From Halomonas cupida (GTDB lineage: Bacteria > Pseudomonadota > Gammaproteobacteria > Pseudomonadales > Halomonadaceae): 64,000 nt of DNA. The notes beneath the pieces are model-generated. The model did no database searches, was not told where the DNA came from, and worked only from the letters and a program-made list of their open reading frames with translations. Both the position numbers and the translations under genes were made by a program. Positions 57,558-64,000 of this stretch are shown here, one piece after another; position 1 is the first letter of the stretch, and each line of letters opens with the position of its first letter. Where the stretch lies: the NCBI RefSeq assembly GCF_900142755.1, contig NZ_FRCA01000001.1, positions 618,888-682,887 on the forward strand. Reading direction: 5' to 3'.

Positions 57558-58016
57558 ATGATACGTGTGCAGCAGGAGCCGTTCGATGCCGGGCTGGAAC
57601 AGCAGGCGCTGGTGGCCGGGCGCACGGACATCGGGGCGGTGGTCAGTTTTACCGGTCTGGTGCGTGACTTCAATGAACGCCCGGAAGTCGAGGCGTTGAC
57701 CCTGGAACATTACCCGGGCATGACCGAGGCGAGCCTTGCCGAAATCATCGAGGAAGCCCGTCAGCGTTGGCCGTTGACTGGTGTGACTCTGATTCATCGA
57801 ATCGGCCGCCTGACACCCGGAGATCCGATTGTGCTGGTGATCGTCGCCAGTGCCCATCGACGCGATGCCTTTGAGGCCTGCGAGTTTCTCATGGATTACC
57901 TGAAGACCCGTGCCCCGTTCTGGAAGAAGGAGCATACCACCAGTGGTGATTACTGGGTGGCGGAGCGTGAGCAGGACCACGCCGATGCCAGACGTTGGGA
58001 GGTGAGTGCATCATGA
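57558..58016 (+). CDS. moaE: MoaE molybdopterin synthase large subunit
   Basis: Catalytic subunit of MPT synthase, 152 residues. Motifs: [37 protein letters not shown], and the catalytic lysine region [17 protein letters not shown]. It receives sulfur from the MoaD part of the neighbouring fusion. Starts one base after the moaCD stop and overlaps moaA by four bases. Confidence 0.96.
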   Translation: MIRVQQEPFDAGLEQQALVAGRTDIGAVVSFTGLVRDFNERPEVEALTLEHYPGMTEASLAEIIEEARQRWPLTGVTLIHRIGRLTPGDPIVLVIVASAHRRDAFEACEFLMDYLKTRAPFWKKEHTTSGDYWVAEREQDHADARRWEVSAS

Positions 58017-59005
58017 CTCAACAGTTGATCGACGACTTCGGTCGGCGCGTTTCCTACGTTCGTCTTTCGGTTACGGATCGCTGTGACTTTCGCTGTGTCT
58101 ATTGTATGAGCGAGGAGATGACCTTTCTACCTCGCGCACAAGTGTTGACGCTGGAGGAAATAGCCCAGGTAGCCAGAGCCTTCACGGAGTTGGGGGTCGA
58201 GAAGATTCGGCTGACGGGTGGCGAGCCCCTCGTGCGCCGCAATATCGGCGATCTGGTCAGCACCATTGGTCAACTGCCGGGACTCACGGACTTCGCCATG
58301 ACCACCAATGGCGCTGGTCTGAGGCGTCACGCAGTGGCACTGCGCCAGGGCGGCATGACACGACTCAATATCAGCCTCGATTCCCTGGATCCTGAACGCT
58401 TTCGGCGTCTGACTCGCACCGGTGACCTCAACAAGGTGATCGATGGCATTCATGCGGCGAAGGATGCAGGGTTCGAGCGCCTCAAGCTCAATGCAGTGGT
58501 GCTCAAGGGGCGCAATGACGATGAAGTGGTCGACCTGGTCGATTTTGCCCGTCGCCATGAACTGGATATCAGTTTCATCGAGGAAATGCCTCTCGGTGAT
58601 GTGTCCGATCACTCCCGGGCAGAAACCTTCTGTTCCAGCGATGAGGTTCGGGAACTGATCGAACAGCATTATCCTCTGACCCAGACGACAGAAGCCACTG
58701 CTGGTCCTTCGCGCTACTTTCGCATGGCTGACAGTCATACTAGAGTCGGGTTCATTTCTCCGCATAGCCACAATTTCTGCAGCAGTTGCAATCGTGTTCG
58801 CGTGACTGTGGAGGGTCGCCTGCTGTTGTGCCTCGGCAATGAGCATTCAGTGGATCTACGAGCGATACTGCGCCGCTATCCCGGCGATAACGAGCGACTC
58901 AAGCAAACCATCATCGACGCCATGGCACTGAAGCCTGAACGCCACCATTTCAGCACCGACGGCGACGTGCAGATAGTGCGCTTCATGAACATGACGGGCG
59001 GTTAG
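58013..59005 (+). CDS. moaA: MoaA GTP 3',8-cyclase (radical SAM)
   Basis: First enzyme of Moco synthesis, 330 residues. The radical-SAM cluster CDFRCVYC uses C24, C28 and C31; the SAM-binding GGEP is in [11 protein letters not shown]; the second cluster is the C-terminal [18 protein letters not shown]. The C-terminal Gly-Gly (MNMTGG) required for activity is intact. ATG overlaps the moaE stop. It is unusual but not unknown for moaA to be last in the operon. Confidence 0.96.
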   Translation: MTQQLIDDFGRRVSYVRLSVTDRCDFRCVYCMSEEMTFLPRAQVLTLEEIAQVARAFTELGVEKIRLTGGEPLVRRNIGDLVSTIGQLPGLTDFAMTTNGAGLRRHAVALRQGGMTRLNISLDSLDPERFRRLTRTGDLNKVIDGIHAAKDAGFERLKLNAVVLKGRNDDEVVDLVDFARRHELDISFIEEMPLGDVSDHSRAETFCSSDEVRELIEQHYPLTQTTEATAGPSRYFRMADSHTRVGFISPHSHNFCSSCNRVRVTVEGRLLLCLGNEHSVDLRAILRRYPGDNERLKQTIIDAMALKPERHHFSTDGDVQIVRFMNMTGG

Positions 59006-59471
59006 CCGATCTGAGGTCACTGACTTTTCATTGGTCGGCCTTTATCCCCGATTCCTTATCACTACACCCAAGTGTCTGCTGATTGCAGGATGGCTCATGT
59101 GACGGTTGGTGCATGGGCCTTTGGCCGTATGGGGTAGTGAAAAGGATTGATCGAGAATGTTCCGACCCTCAGCGCACAAGGTATCAATGACCCAATGGAA
59201 TCCCTGGACGCCACGGCGTTCTGGAGTTTTCCGAGACACTGAATTATTTGAATATGCAGTGACTACTTCCAACGGATACGAAAAGCAGTATTGTCGAGGG
59301 AGGAACTTGACAGTCCGGTTGTCTGAAACATCGTGGCGACCGCGGGTATTTTTTTATGGACATTAAAAAAAATCTCAACGATATTCTTGCCAAGACTAGT
59401 GGAGAGCATATACTTTTCATCAAGTGAATATTGCTATCCTGTGATCGTGTGGAAAGGCATGGAGGGATAAT
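59006..59471. other. AT-rich intergenic region upstream of the H-NS-like gene
   Basis: The 466 bases contain no convincing gene. The last 200 are AT-rich with A and T tracts (for example near 59349 and 59364), so intrinsic curvature and self-binding by the H-NS-like protein are plausible. A TTGACA at 59307 lacks a good -10 partner. Confidence 0.5.
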
Positions 59472-59756
59472 ATGTCCAGTGAATCTCTTGAGCGTATTGC
59501 TCGGAACAAGAATGTGGCACGTGCCGCAGCTCGTCAGCTCAGCATGGAACAATTGCAGAAGCTGGCTGAGGTCGTCGAGGAAGTGATTGCACAGAAGAAG
59601 GATGAAGATCGCCAGCGCCTGGAAGACGAAGCACAGAAGGCACGCAAGCTGGCAGAGATTCGTGAGCAGATCACTGAAGCTGGATTGTCTCTGGATGATC
59701 TGGTCGCGGAGCAGCCCAAGCGCAAGCGTGGTCGTCCGCCGAAAAACAAGCAGTGA
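59472..59756 (+). CDS. H-NS-like nucleoid protein with C-terminal AT-hook
   Basis: Small basic protein of 94 residues. Residues about 3-72 are helical and strongly charged, matching the N-terminal oligomerisation domain of H-NS family proteins (LERIARNKNVARAAARQL...LAEVVEEVIAQ). In place of the usual TWxGxGRxP domain, the C-terminus is just KRKRGRPPKNKQ with an AT-hook core RGRPP. It probably oligomerises and binds AT-rich DNA in the minor groove, silencing acquired or AT-rich genes. GGAGGG precedes the ATG. Family assignment is by layout rather than strong motif identity. Confidence 0.8.
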   Translation: MSSESLERIARNKNVARAAARQLSMEQLQKLAEVVEEVIAQKKDEDRQRLEDEAQKARKLAEIREQITEAGLSLDDLVAEQPKRKRGRPPKNKQ

Positions 59757-60072
59757 TCAGCGACGCTTCAGGTCTTCAGGTTGGCAGTCAACAGAGGCCT
59801 GTAGCAAGCTGTTGAACGTGGATGCGTCAGGTGAGTGATAGCGGTCTGTATCCATGGTCGCTGCCGACATCGTAGAATCCCGGCAAGCCGGTTCGAGATG
59901 AAGATTCTCGAACCGGCTTGTTGCATTACAGGGGGCGTCGGTCGTGAAACAGGAGATGGAGACGTCAGCCGAGCAGATGGACGGTTGCTGTCTCGGTAAG
60001 GCTCAGGTTGGCACACATAGGGGGCGTCATCTATGGCAATAGCATTCGCCATGGCGCCATTGGGAGTCGGGC
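59757..60072. other. Intergenic region between the H-NS-like gene and the RNase J-like gene
   Basis: The 316 bases between convergent genes contain one strong hairpin (59884-59920). Nothing protein-like is convincing. Confidence 0.5.
59884..59922. terminator. Strong hairpin between convergent genes
   Basis: A 15-bp stem CAAGCCGGTTCGAGA/TCTCGAACCGGCTTG with a TGAAGAT loop. T runs on both sides are short, so it may serve as a weak bidirectional terminator. Confidence 0.65.
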
Positions 60073-61764
60073 TCAGGTAGGCAACCCATCGAGCAGAAAC
60101 TCGGCTTCGGTGGCCACCAATTGCAGCTGCACGTCGGGCGCATGTTGCACATGTTCGGACAGCCAGTGCGTGATTCTCGAGTGCAGTAATCGACGTAGGC
60201 CTGAAAGCGTATCGGTGGTGATCTCGTCGAGTTGCTCGTCCATCCACTCACAGAAGCTGTCTTCATCCAGTGGGCTACTCTCACTGTCATCCAGCATCAA
60301 GCGCCCGATCCGTGTCCAGCCCGTTGCGGTAGCGGCAAGTGTCATGGCGACAAACAGTGTGCCATGGGCCGACACTCGGGCATTGTCCGATGCATTCATG
60401 GGGCTCAGTGCATTGCGCTGGACCAGGCAGACCTGTTGAGGGTGGCGCTGTTCGACACTCAGGCCGGTTTCATCGAAGTGGACGACATCGCCGTTGGTCG
60501 GCACCAGGTCTGCGGTAATGCCCAGTCCTCTTGCAAGCTCTATATGTGCGGTCTGGTGGATGGGCTCCCCATGTACCGGTAGCAGGTAGGCGGGCTGTAC
60601 CCAGCGGTATAGCTGCTCGAGTTCCTGCTGGGCCGGGTGACCGGAAGCATGTAGTTGCGGATGGGTGAACTCGTCAAGGATACGGACGTCGAAACGGGCC
60701 AATCCCTTCTTGAGGCGTTCGATGAGGTGCTCGTTGCCCGGAATGGCCTTGGCCGAAAAGATCACACTGTCACCGGTGGTCAATTCGAAATGGGGGTGCC
60801 TCCCCTGAGCCAGACGAGACAGAGCAGCGCGTGGTTCGCCCTGGCTGCCGGTGGCAATGACCAGCACTTCCTCCGGGGGCAGGTAGCCGAGATCGTTGAC
60901 AGGAACCAGCGGAGGGAAGTCGTCGAAATAATCGAGCTGACGTGCCAGTGCCACCATGCGCTCCATCGAACGTCCCAGCAGACTGACACGTCTGTTGCAT
61001 CGCGTGGCAGCGCGAGCGATCGACAGGACGCGAGCGAGGTTACTGGCGAAGCAGCTGACCACTACGCGTCCCTCGCACTGACTGATGGTGTCGATAAGGG
61101 CCTGGGCAACCTCGTGCTCGCTGTGCGAGTGTCCCGGGACATTGGCATTGGTGGAGTCACCCACCACCAGGTCGACGGGCGCCAGGCTGCGGAACAGCTG
61201 TTCGTCCACGGGGGAGCCGATCACCGGCTTCGGGTCGAGTTTCCAGTCACCGGTGTGCAGGACACGGCGAGAGCCTGCCTCGATGAGTAGTGCACAGCTT
61301 TCCGGGATGGAGTGGGGGACCGGCAGTAGCCGAACATTGAAGGCGTCGGTACGGCAGGCATCACCGGGCTCAATGACCCTTATGGCAGAAGCGGCCAGTC
61401 CCTGCTCGGTGAAGCGTGTGCGGAGCATCGCCGCGGCGAGGGGCGTGGCGTAGATCGGACAGCCCCAGTGAGGCCATAGCCATACCACCGCACCGATGTG
61501 GTCTTCATGCCCATGGGTAATGATCAGGGCTTCCGGTGAGAGGTTCAGCGCCTTGATGGCCTGTGGGTCAGGCACCTGTAGCGGGTTGCCGTCGAGGTCC
61601 TGACGGATGAGCATGCCGCAATCCACAGCAATCCAGCTGTCGAGATAGCCATACAGGGTCAGGTTCATGCCGACTTCGCCACAACCTCCCATCGGTAGTA
61701 TGCGCAGTGGTGGGCGGCGGCGGCGGCGGATCTGAACCTTGGGTGTCGGCATCGCATCAGGCAT
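60073..61764 (-). CDS. RNase J-like metallo-beta-lactamase/beta-CASP nuclease
   Basis: Protein of 563 residues with the complete RNase J layout. The MBL motifs are THGHEDHIGA (about 83-92), VPHSIPES with H151 and HTGDWKLD with D173; the beta-CASP part follows, then SGHPAQQELEQL and LLPVHGEPIHQ. A basic stretch RRRRR lies at about 13-17. RNase J family nucleases process or degrade RNA, but most gammaproteobacteria rely on RNase E instead. The start is uncertain (61764 or 61752), with no strong ribosome site. Divergent from purU. Confidence 0.82.
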   Translation of the reverse strand: MPDAMPTPKVQIRRRRRPPLRILPMGGCGEVGMNLTLYGYLDSWIAVDCGMLIRQDLDGNPLQVPDPQAIKALNLSPEALIITHGHEDHIGAVVWLWPHWGCPIYATPLAAAMLRTRFTEQGLAASAIRVIEPGDACRTDAFNVRLLPVPHSIPESCALLIEAGSRRVLHTGDWKLDPKPVIGSPVDEQLFRSLAPVDLVVGDSTNANVPGHSHSEHEVAQALIDTISQCEGRVVVSCFASNLARVLSIARAATRCNRRVSLLGRSMERMVALARQLDYFDDFPPLVPVNDLGYLPPEEVLVIATGSQGEPRAALSRLAQGRHPHFELTTGDSVIFSAKAIPGNEHLIERLKKGLARFDVRILDEFTHPQLHASGHPAQQELEQLYRWVQPAYLLPVHGEPIHQTAHIELARGLGITADLVPTNGDVVHFDETGLSVEQRHPQQVCLVQRNALSPMNASDNARVSAHGTLFVAMTLAATATGWTRIGRLMLDDSESSPLDEDSFCEWMDEQLDEITTDTLSGLRRLLHSRITHWLSEHVQHAPDVQLQLVATEAEFLLDGLPT

Positions 61765-61909
61765 CGTGGACGGAATTCCACCACTATACGGGAAGCGTCG
61801 AGGTCCTCTCAATCGGTGTGACTGTTCTGCGTCATGGCACCGTGCCGTACGCAGGGGTTTTCGCTACAATGCCGCTCCTCAGAGACCTGTTTCCATCGAG
61901 AGTGTACCC

Positions 61910-62764
61910 ATGTCGCATTTTTATCGTCTGGTGGTGTCCTGCCCTGATCGTCTGGGCATCGTGGCCAGAGTGTCGAACTTCATTGCCGGCCACGGCGGCT
62001 CCATCACCGAGGCGAGTCAGCACTCGGATCTCGAGACCGGGCGGTTCTTCATGCGCTACGAGATTCTTGCCGACTCCATCGGTATGTCGCTCGATGAGCT
62101 GCGTGACGCCTTTGCGCCGGTGGCGAGGGAATTCGATATGCAGTGGGCGCTGCGCGATACACAACAGCGTCAGCGCGTGGTGTTGATGGTATCGAGGGAG
62201 TCCCACTGTCTGGTCGACCTGTTGTATCGCTGGACGGCGGAAGGCCTCGACTGCGACATCGTGGCGGTCATCTCCAACCATGATGACCTGCGCGGCATGG
62301 TCGAGTGGCATGGTATTCCCTACCACCATGTGCCGGTCAGCCCGGATAGGAAAGACCAGGCGTTTGCCCGGGTGGAAGGGCTTATTGAAGAGTACCGGGC
62401 GGATGCCATCGTGCTGGCGCGCTATATGCAGATTCTACCGCCGGCCCTGTGCCGGAACTATGCCGGACAGGTGATCAATATCCACCACAGCTTCCTGCCG
62501 TCCTTCGCTGGTGCCAGACCCTACCACCAGGCCTACCAGCGCGGGGTCAAGTTGATCGGCGCCACCTGCCACTATGTTACCGAGGAGTTGGATGCCGGCC
62601 CGATCATCGAGCAGGATATCCATCGAGTCAGCCACTGCCACACCCCTGCTGATCTGGTGCGTTTCGGCAGGGATGTGGAGAAGACCGTGCTGGCTCGAGG
62701 GCTACGTTGGCACCTCGAGGATCGTGTCATCATTCACGGCAACAAGACAGTGGTCTTTGCCTGA
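61910..62764 (+). CDS. purU: Formyltetrahydrofolate deformylase
   Basis: Enzyme of 284 residues releasing formate from 10-formyl-THF, feeding PurT and balancing one-carbon units. An N-terminal ACT domain (about 6-80: LVVSCPDRLGIVARVSNFIAGHGG, in parts) precedes the formyltransferase fold with INIHHSFLPSFAGARPYHQAY, VKLIGATCHYVTEELDAGPIIEQ (in parts) and the catalytic Asp. ATG at 61910 matches the family start. Confidence 0.94.
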   Translation: MSHFYRLVVSCPDRLGIVARVSNFIAGHGGSITEASQHSDLETGRFFMRYEILADSIGMSLDELRDAFAPVAREFDMQWALRDTQQRQRVVLMVSRESHCLVDLLYRWTAEGLDCDIVAVISNHDDLRGMVEWHGIPYHHVPVSPDRKDQAFARVEGLIEEYRADAIVLARYMQILPPALCRNYAGQVINIHHSFLPSFAGARPYHQAYQRGVKLIGATCHYVTEELDAGPIIEQDIHRVSHCHTPADLVRFGRDVEKTVLARGLRWHLEDRVIIHGNKTVVFA

Positions 62765-62806
62765 AGGCAAGGCCCTGGCGAAGCCCTGCGAAGCGGCGCC
62801 GAGGGC

Positions 62807-64000
62807 TCAGCCGCAGCGTACCCTTGAGGGTAGCGGTTGAGCCTCGGCGTGAACTGCGCAATCCGGGTTGTAATGTAGTCCGCGGGATTCGCGTCTCTGC
62901 TGAGCGCTGGCAACGGTCAACAGGGACAAGGTCAGCGCCTGGCGGCAGGCCATCAGGCTGACGCTGGGCGCGGCCTCAATGTTACTTTCCTCGATTTCCT
63001 TCTCGAGCTGCTGGAGTTGCGCCAGAGCACTGGCCAGTCCGGCGTCGCTGCGCACGATCGCCACTCTGGCACTCATGATTTCGCGCATGTGCTCACGCCA
63101 CTGCAGGATCTGCGATTCGGAGACACTCCTGCTTCCCCAGCGAGCCGGGACAATATCCGCCTTCTGGTGTGCCCTGGCCTGTTGCAGATGATGTGCCGCG
63201 GCACGGGCAAAGACCAGGCATTCAAGCAATGAGTTGCTGGCCATGCGGTTGGCGCCATGCAGGCCAGTGTAGGCGACTTCCCCCACCGCATGCAGTCCTT
63301 CCACTGCTGTGGCGCCGTTCAGGTCGGTAGCGATGCCGCCACAGCTGTAATGGGCGGCAGGCACAACCGGAATGGGCTGCTGGGTGATGTCCAGGCCGCG
63401 GTTCAGGCAGTGGTTATGAATGGTGGGGAAATGGTGGCGGATCGCCTCGGCCCCCAGGTGGCGAATGTCGAGCAATACATGATCGGAACCGTATTGCTGC
63501 ATCTGGGCATCGATGGCGCGTGCGACCACATCGCGTGGTGCCAGTTCAGCTCGCTCGTCGATGCCCGGCATGAAGCGCTGACCGTGAATGTTGAGCAGGA
63601 TACCGCCTTCACCGCGAACTGCCTCGCTGATCAGGAAGGGCGAGCCTTCGGGGTCATACAGGCAAGTGGGGTGAAACTGCTGGAATTCGAGGTTGGCCAG
63701 TTCGGCGCCGAGGCGCCAGGCCATGATCATGCCTTCACCGCTCGCCGGGCTGGGGCTGGTGGTGTGGCGGTACAGGCCGCTGGCGCCACCGGTGGCCAGC
63801 ACCGTGTTCTCGGCAAGAAGTTCATGGACGTTGCCTGTGTCATCCAGGCAGCGAGCACCACGGCAGGTGCCGGCCGTGTCGCCGATCAACTCGATGGCCG
63901 TCAGGTCGTCGCGCACCTGAATGGAGGAGTGCGCCAGAGCCTTGTTGAGCAGCGTATCCGTTACCGCTCGTCCGGTAGCATCATCGGCATGGATGATGCG
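62807..64000 (-). CDS. nadB: L-aspartate oxidase, N-terminus beyond window
   Basis: FAD enzyme of NAD synthesis that converts aspartate to iminoaspartate for NadA. The visible 397 residues begin RIIHADDATGRAVTDTLL, so about the first 130-140 residues, including the FAD-binding GxGxxG, are off the right edge. Present are VLATGGASGLYRHTT, GEGMIMAWRLGAEL, FHPTCLY, the substrate region VPAAHYSCGGIATDLNG, GEVAYTGLHGANRMASNSLLE (in parts) and the C-terminal ESRGLHYN signature. Confidence 0.94.
   Translation of the reverse strand, partial: RIIHADDATGRAVTDTLLNKALAHSSIQVRDDLTAIELIGDTAGTCRGARCLDDTGNVHELLAENTVLATGGASGLYRHTTSPSPASGEGMIMAWRLGAELANLEFQQFHPTCLYDPEGSPFLISEAVRGEGGILLNIHGQRFMPGIDERAELAPRDVVARAIDAQMQQYGSDHVLLDIRHLGAEAIRHHFPTIHNHCLNRGLDITQQPIPVVPAAHYSCGGIATDLNGATAVEGLHAVGEVAYTGLHGANRMASNSLLECLVFARAAAHHLQQARAHQKADIVPARWGSRSVSESQILQWREHMREIMSARVAIVRSDAGLASALAQLQQLEKEIEESNIEAAPSVSLMACRQALTLSLLTVASAQQRRESRGLHYNPDCAVHAEAQPLPSRVRCG

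Noticed and set aside
60008..60439. Frame antisense to the end of the RNase J-like gene
   Set aside because: Ser/Cys-rich shadow with no similarity; the minus-strand gene has clear catalytic motifs.

Overview
The window looks like chromosomal core sequence from a moderately GC-rich gammaproteobacterium. The gene set best fits a halophile of the Halomonadaceae, Halomonas or a close relative. Pointers are acidic proteins, a tctCBA carboxylate transporter with its own regulators, urea uptake plus urease, a phasin, a glycerol ABC transporter, and the order purM-purN / perM-hda. The genus is inferred. No insertion sequence, prophage or CRISPR array was seen.

Layout. 1-5241: an IclR-type regulator with the TctD/TctE two-component system (minus strand, stop/start overlaps), divergent from tctCBA for tricarboxylate uptake. 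5556-17726: nitrogen scavenging, with a textbook sigma-54 promoter, urtABCDE (urea ABC importer), ureDABCEFG (urease and its nickel chaperones) and a HupE/UreJ nickel permease. 17952-28333: a phospholipase-D-like protein, LapA, a YihY/BrkB membrane protein, an uncharacterised membrane-anchored coiled-coil protein, Mrp/ApbC, dcd, purN-purM, perM-hda and a lipoprotein. 28588-30709: a phasin whose promoter lies inside an inverted repeat, and fumC. 30746-36213: glpD, glpK, glpF and glpR on the minus strand with several GlpR-like operators. 36349-36752: three tRNA-Val(GAC) genes. 36929-40417: free-methionine-sulfoxide reductase, then metNIQ for methionine import, led by a promoter, a SAM-II-type riboswitch and an intrinsic terminator. 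40657-45492: riboflavin synthase and nucleobase salvage (NCS2 permease, apt, gpt, ung, upp). 45823-51846: the glycerol ABC transporter glpSTPQUV, sitting between upp and uraA. 53329-59005: a PuuR-like regulator divergent from the molybdenum-cofactor operon mobA-mobB-moeA-moaC/moaD fusion-moaE-moaA. 59472-64000: an H-NS-like protein ending in an AT-hook, an RNase J-like nuclease, purU and the start-truncated nadB.

How the parts connect. Urea is imported by UrtABCDE and split by urease, with Ni supplied by HupE and UreE/G; the sigma-54 promoter implies NtrC/RpoN nitrogen control. Glycerol enters through GlpF or GlpSTPQUV, is phosphorylated by GlpK and oxidised by GlpD. GlpR-like boxes lie upstream of all three glp units, including one embedded in the upp terminator hairpin.

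Two pervasive oddities are not explained by genes: degenerate tandem repeats of mostly 15 bp (16-20 bp in some) placed in leaders and trailers of many operons, and two loci carrying heptamer arrays of the GCYRTAA family.
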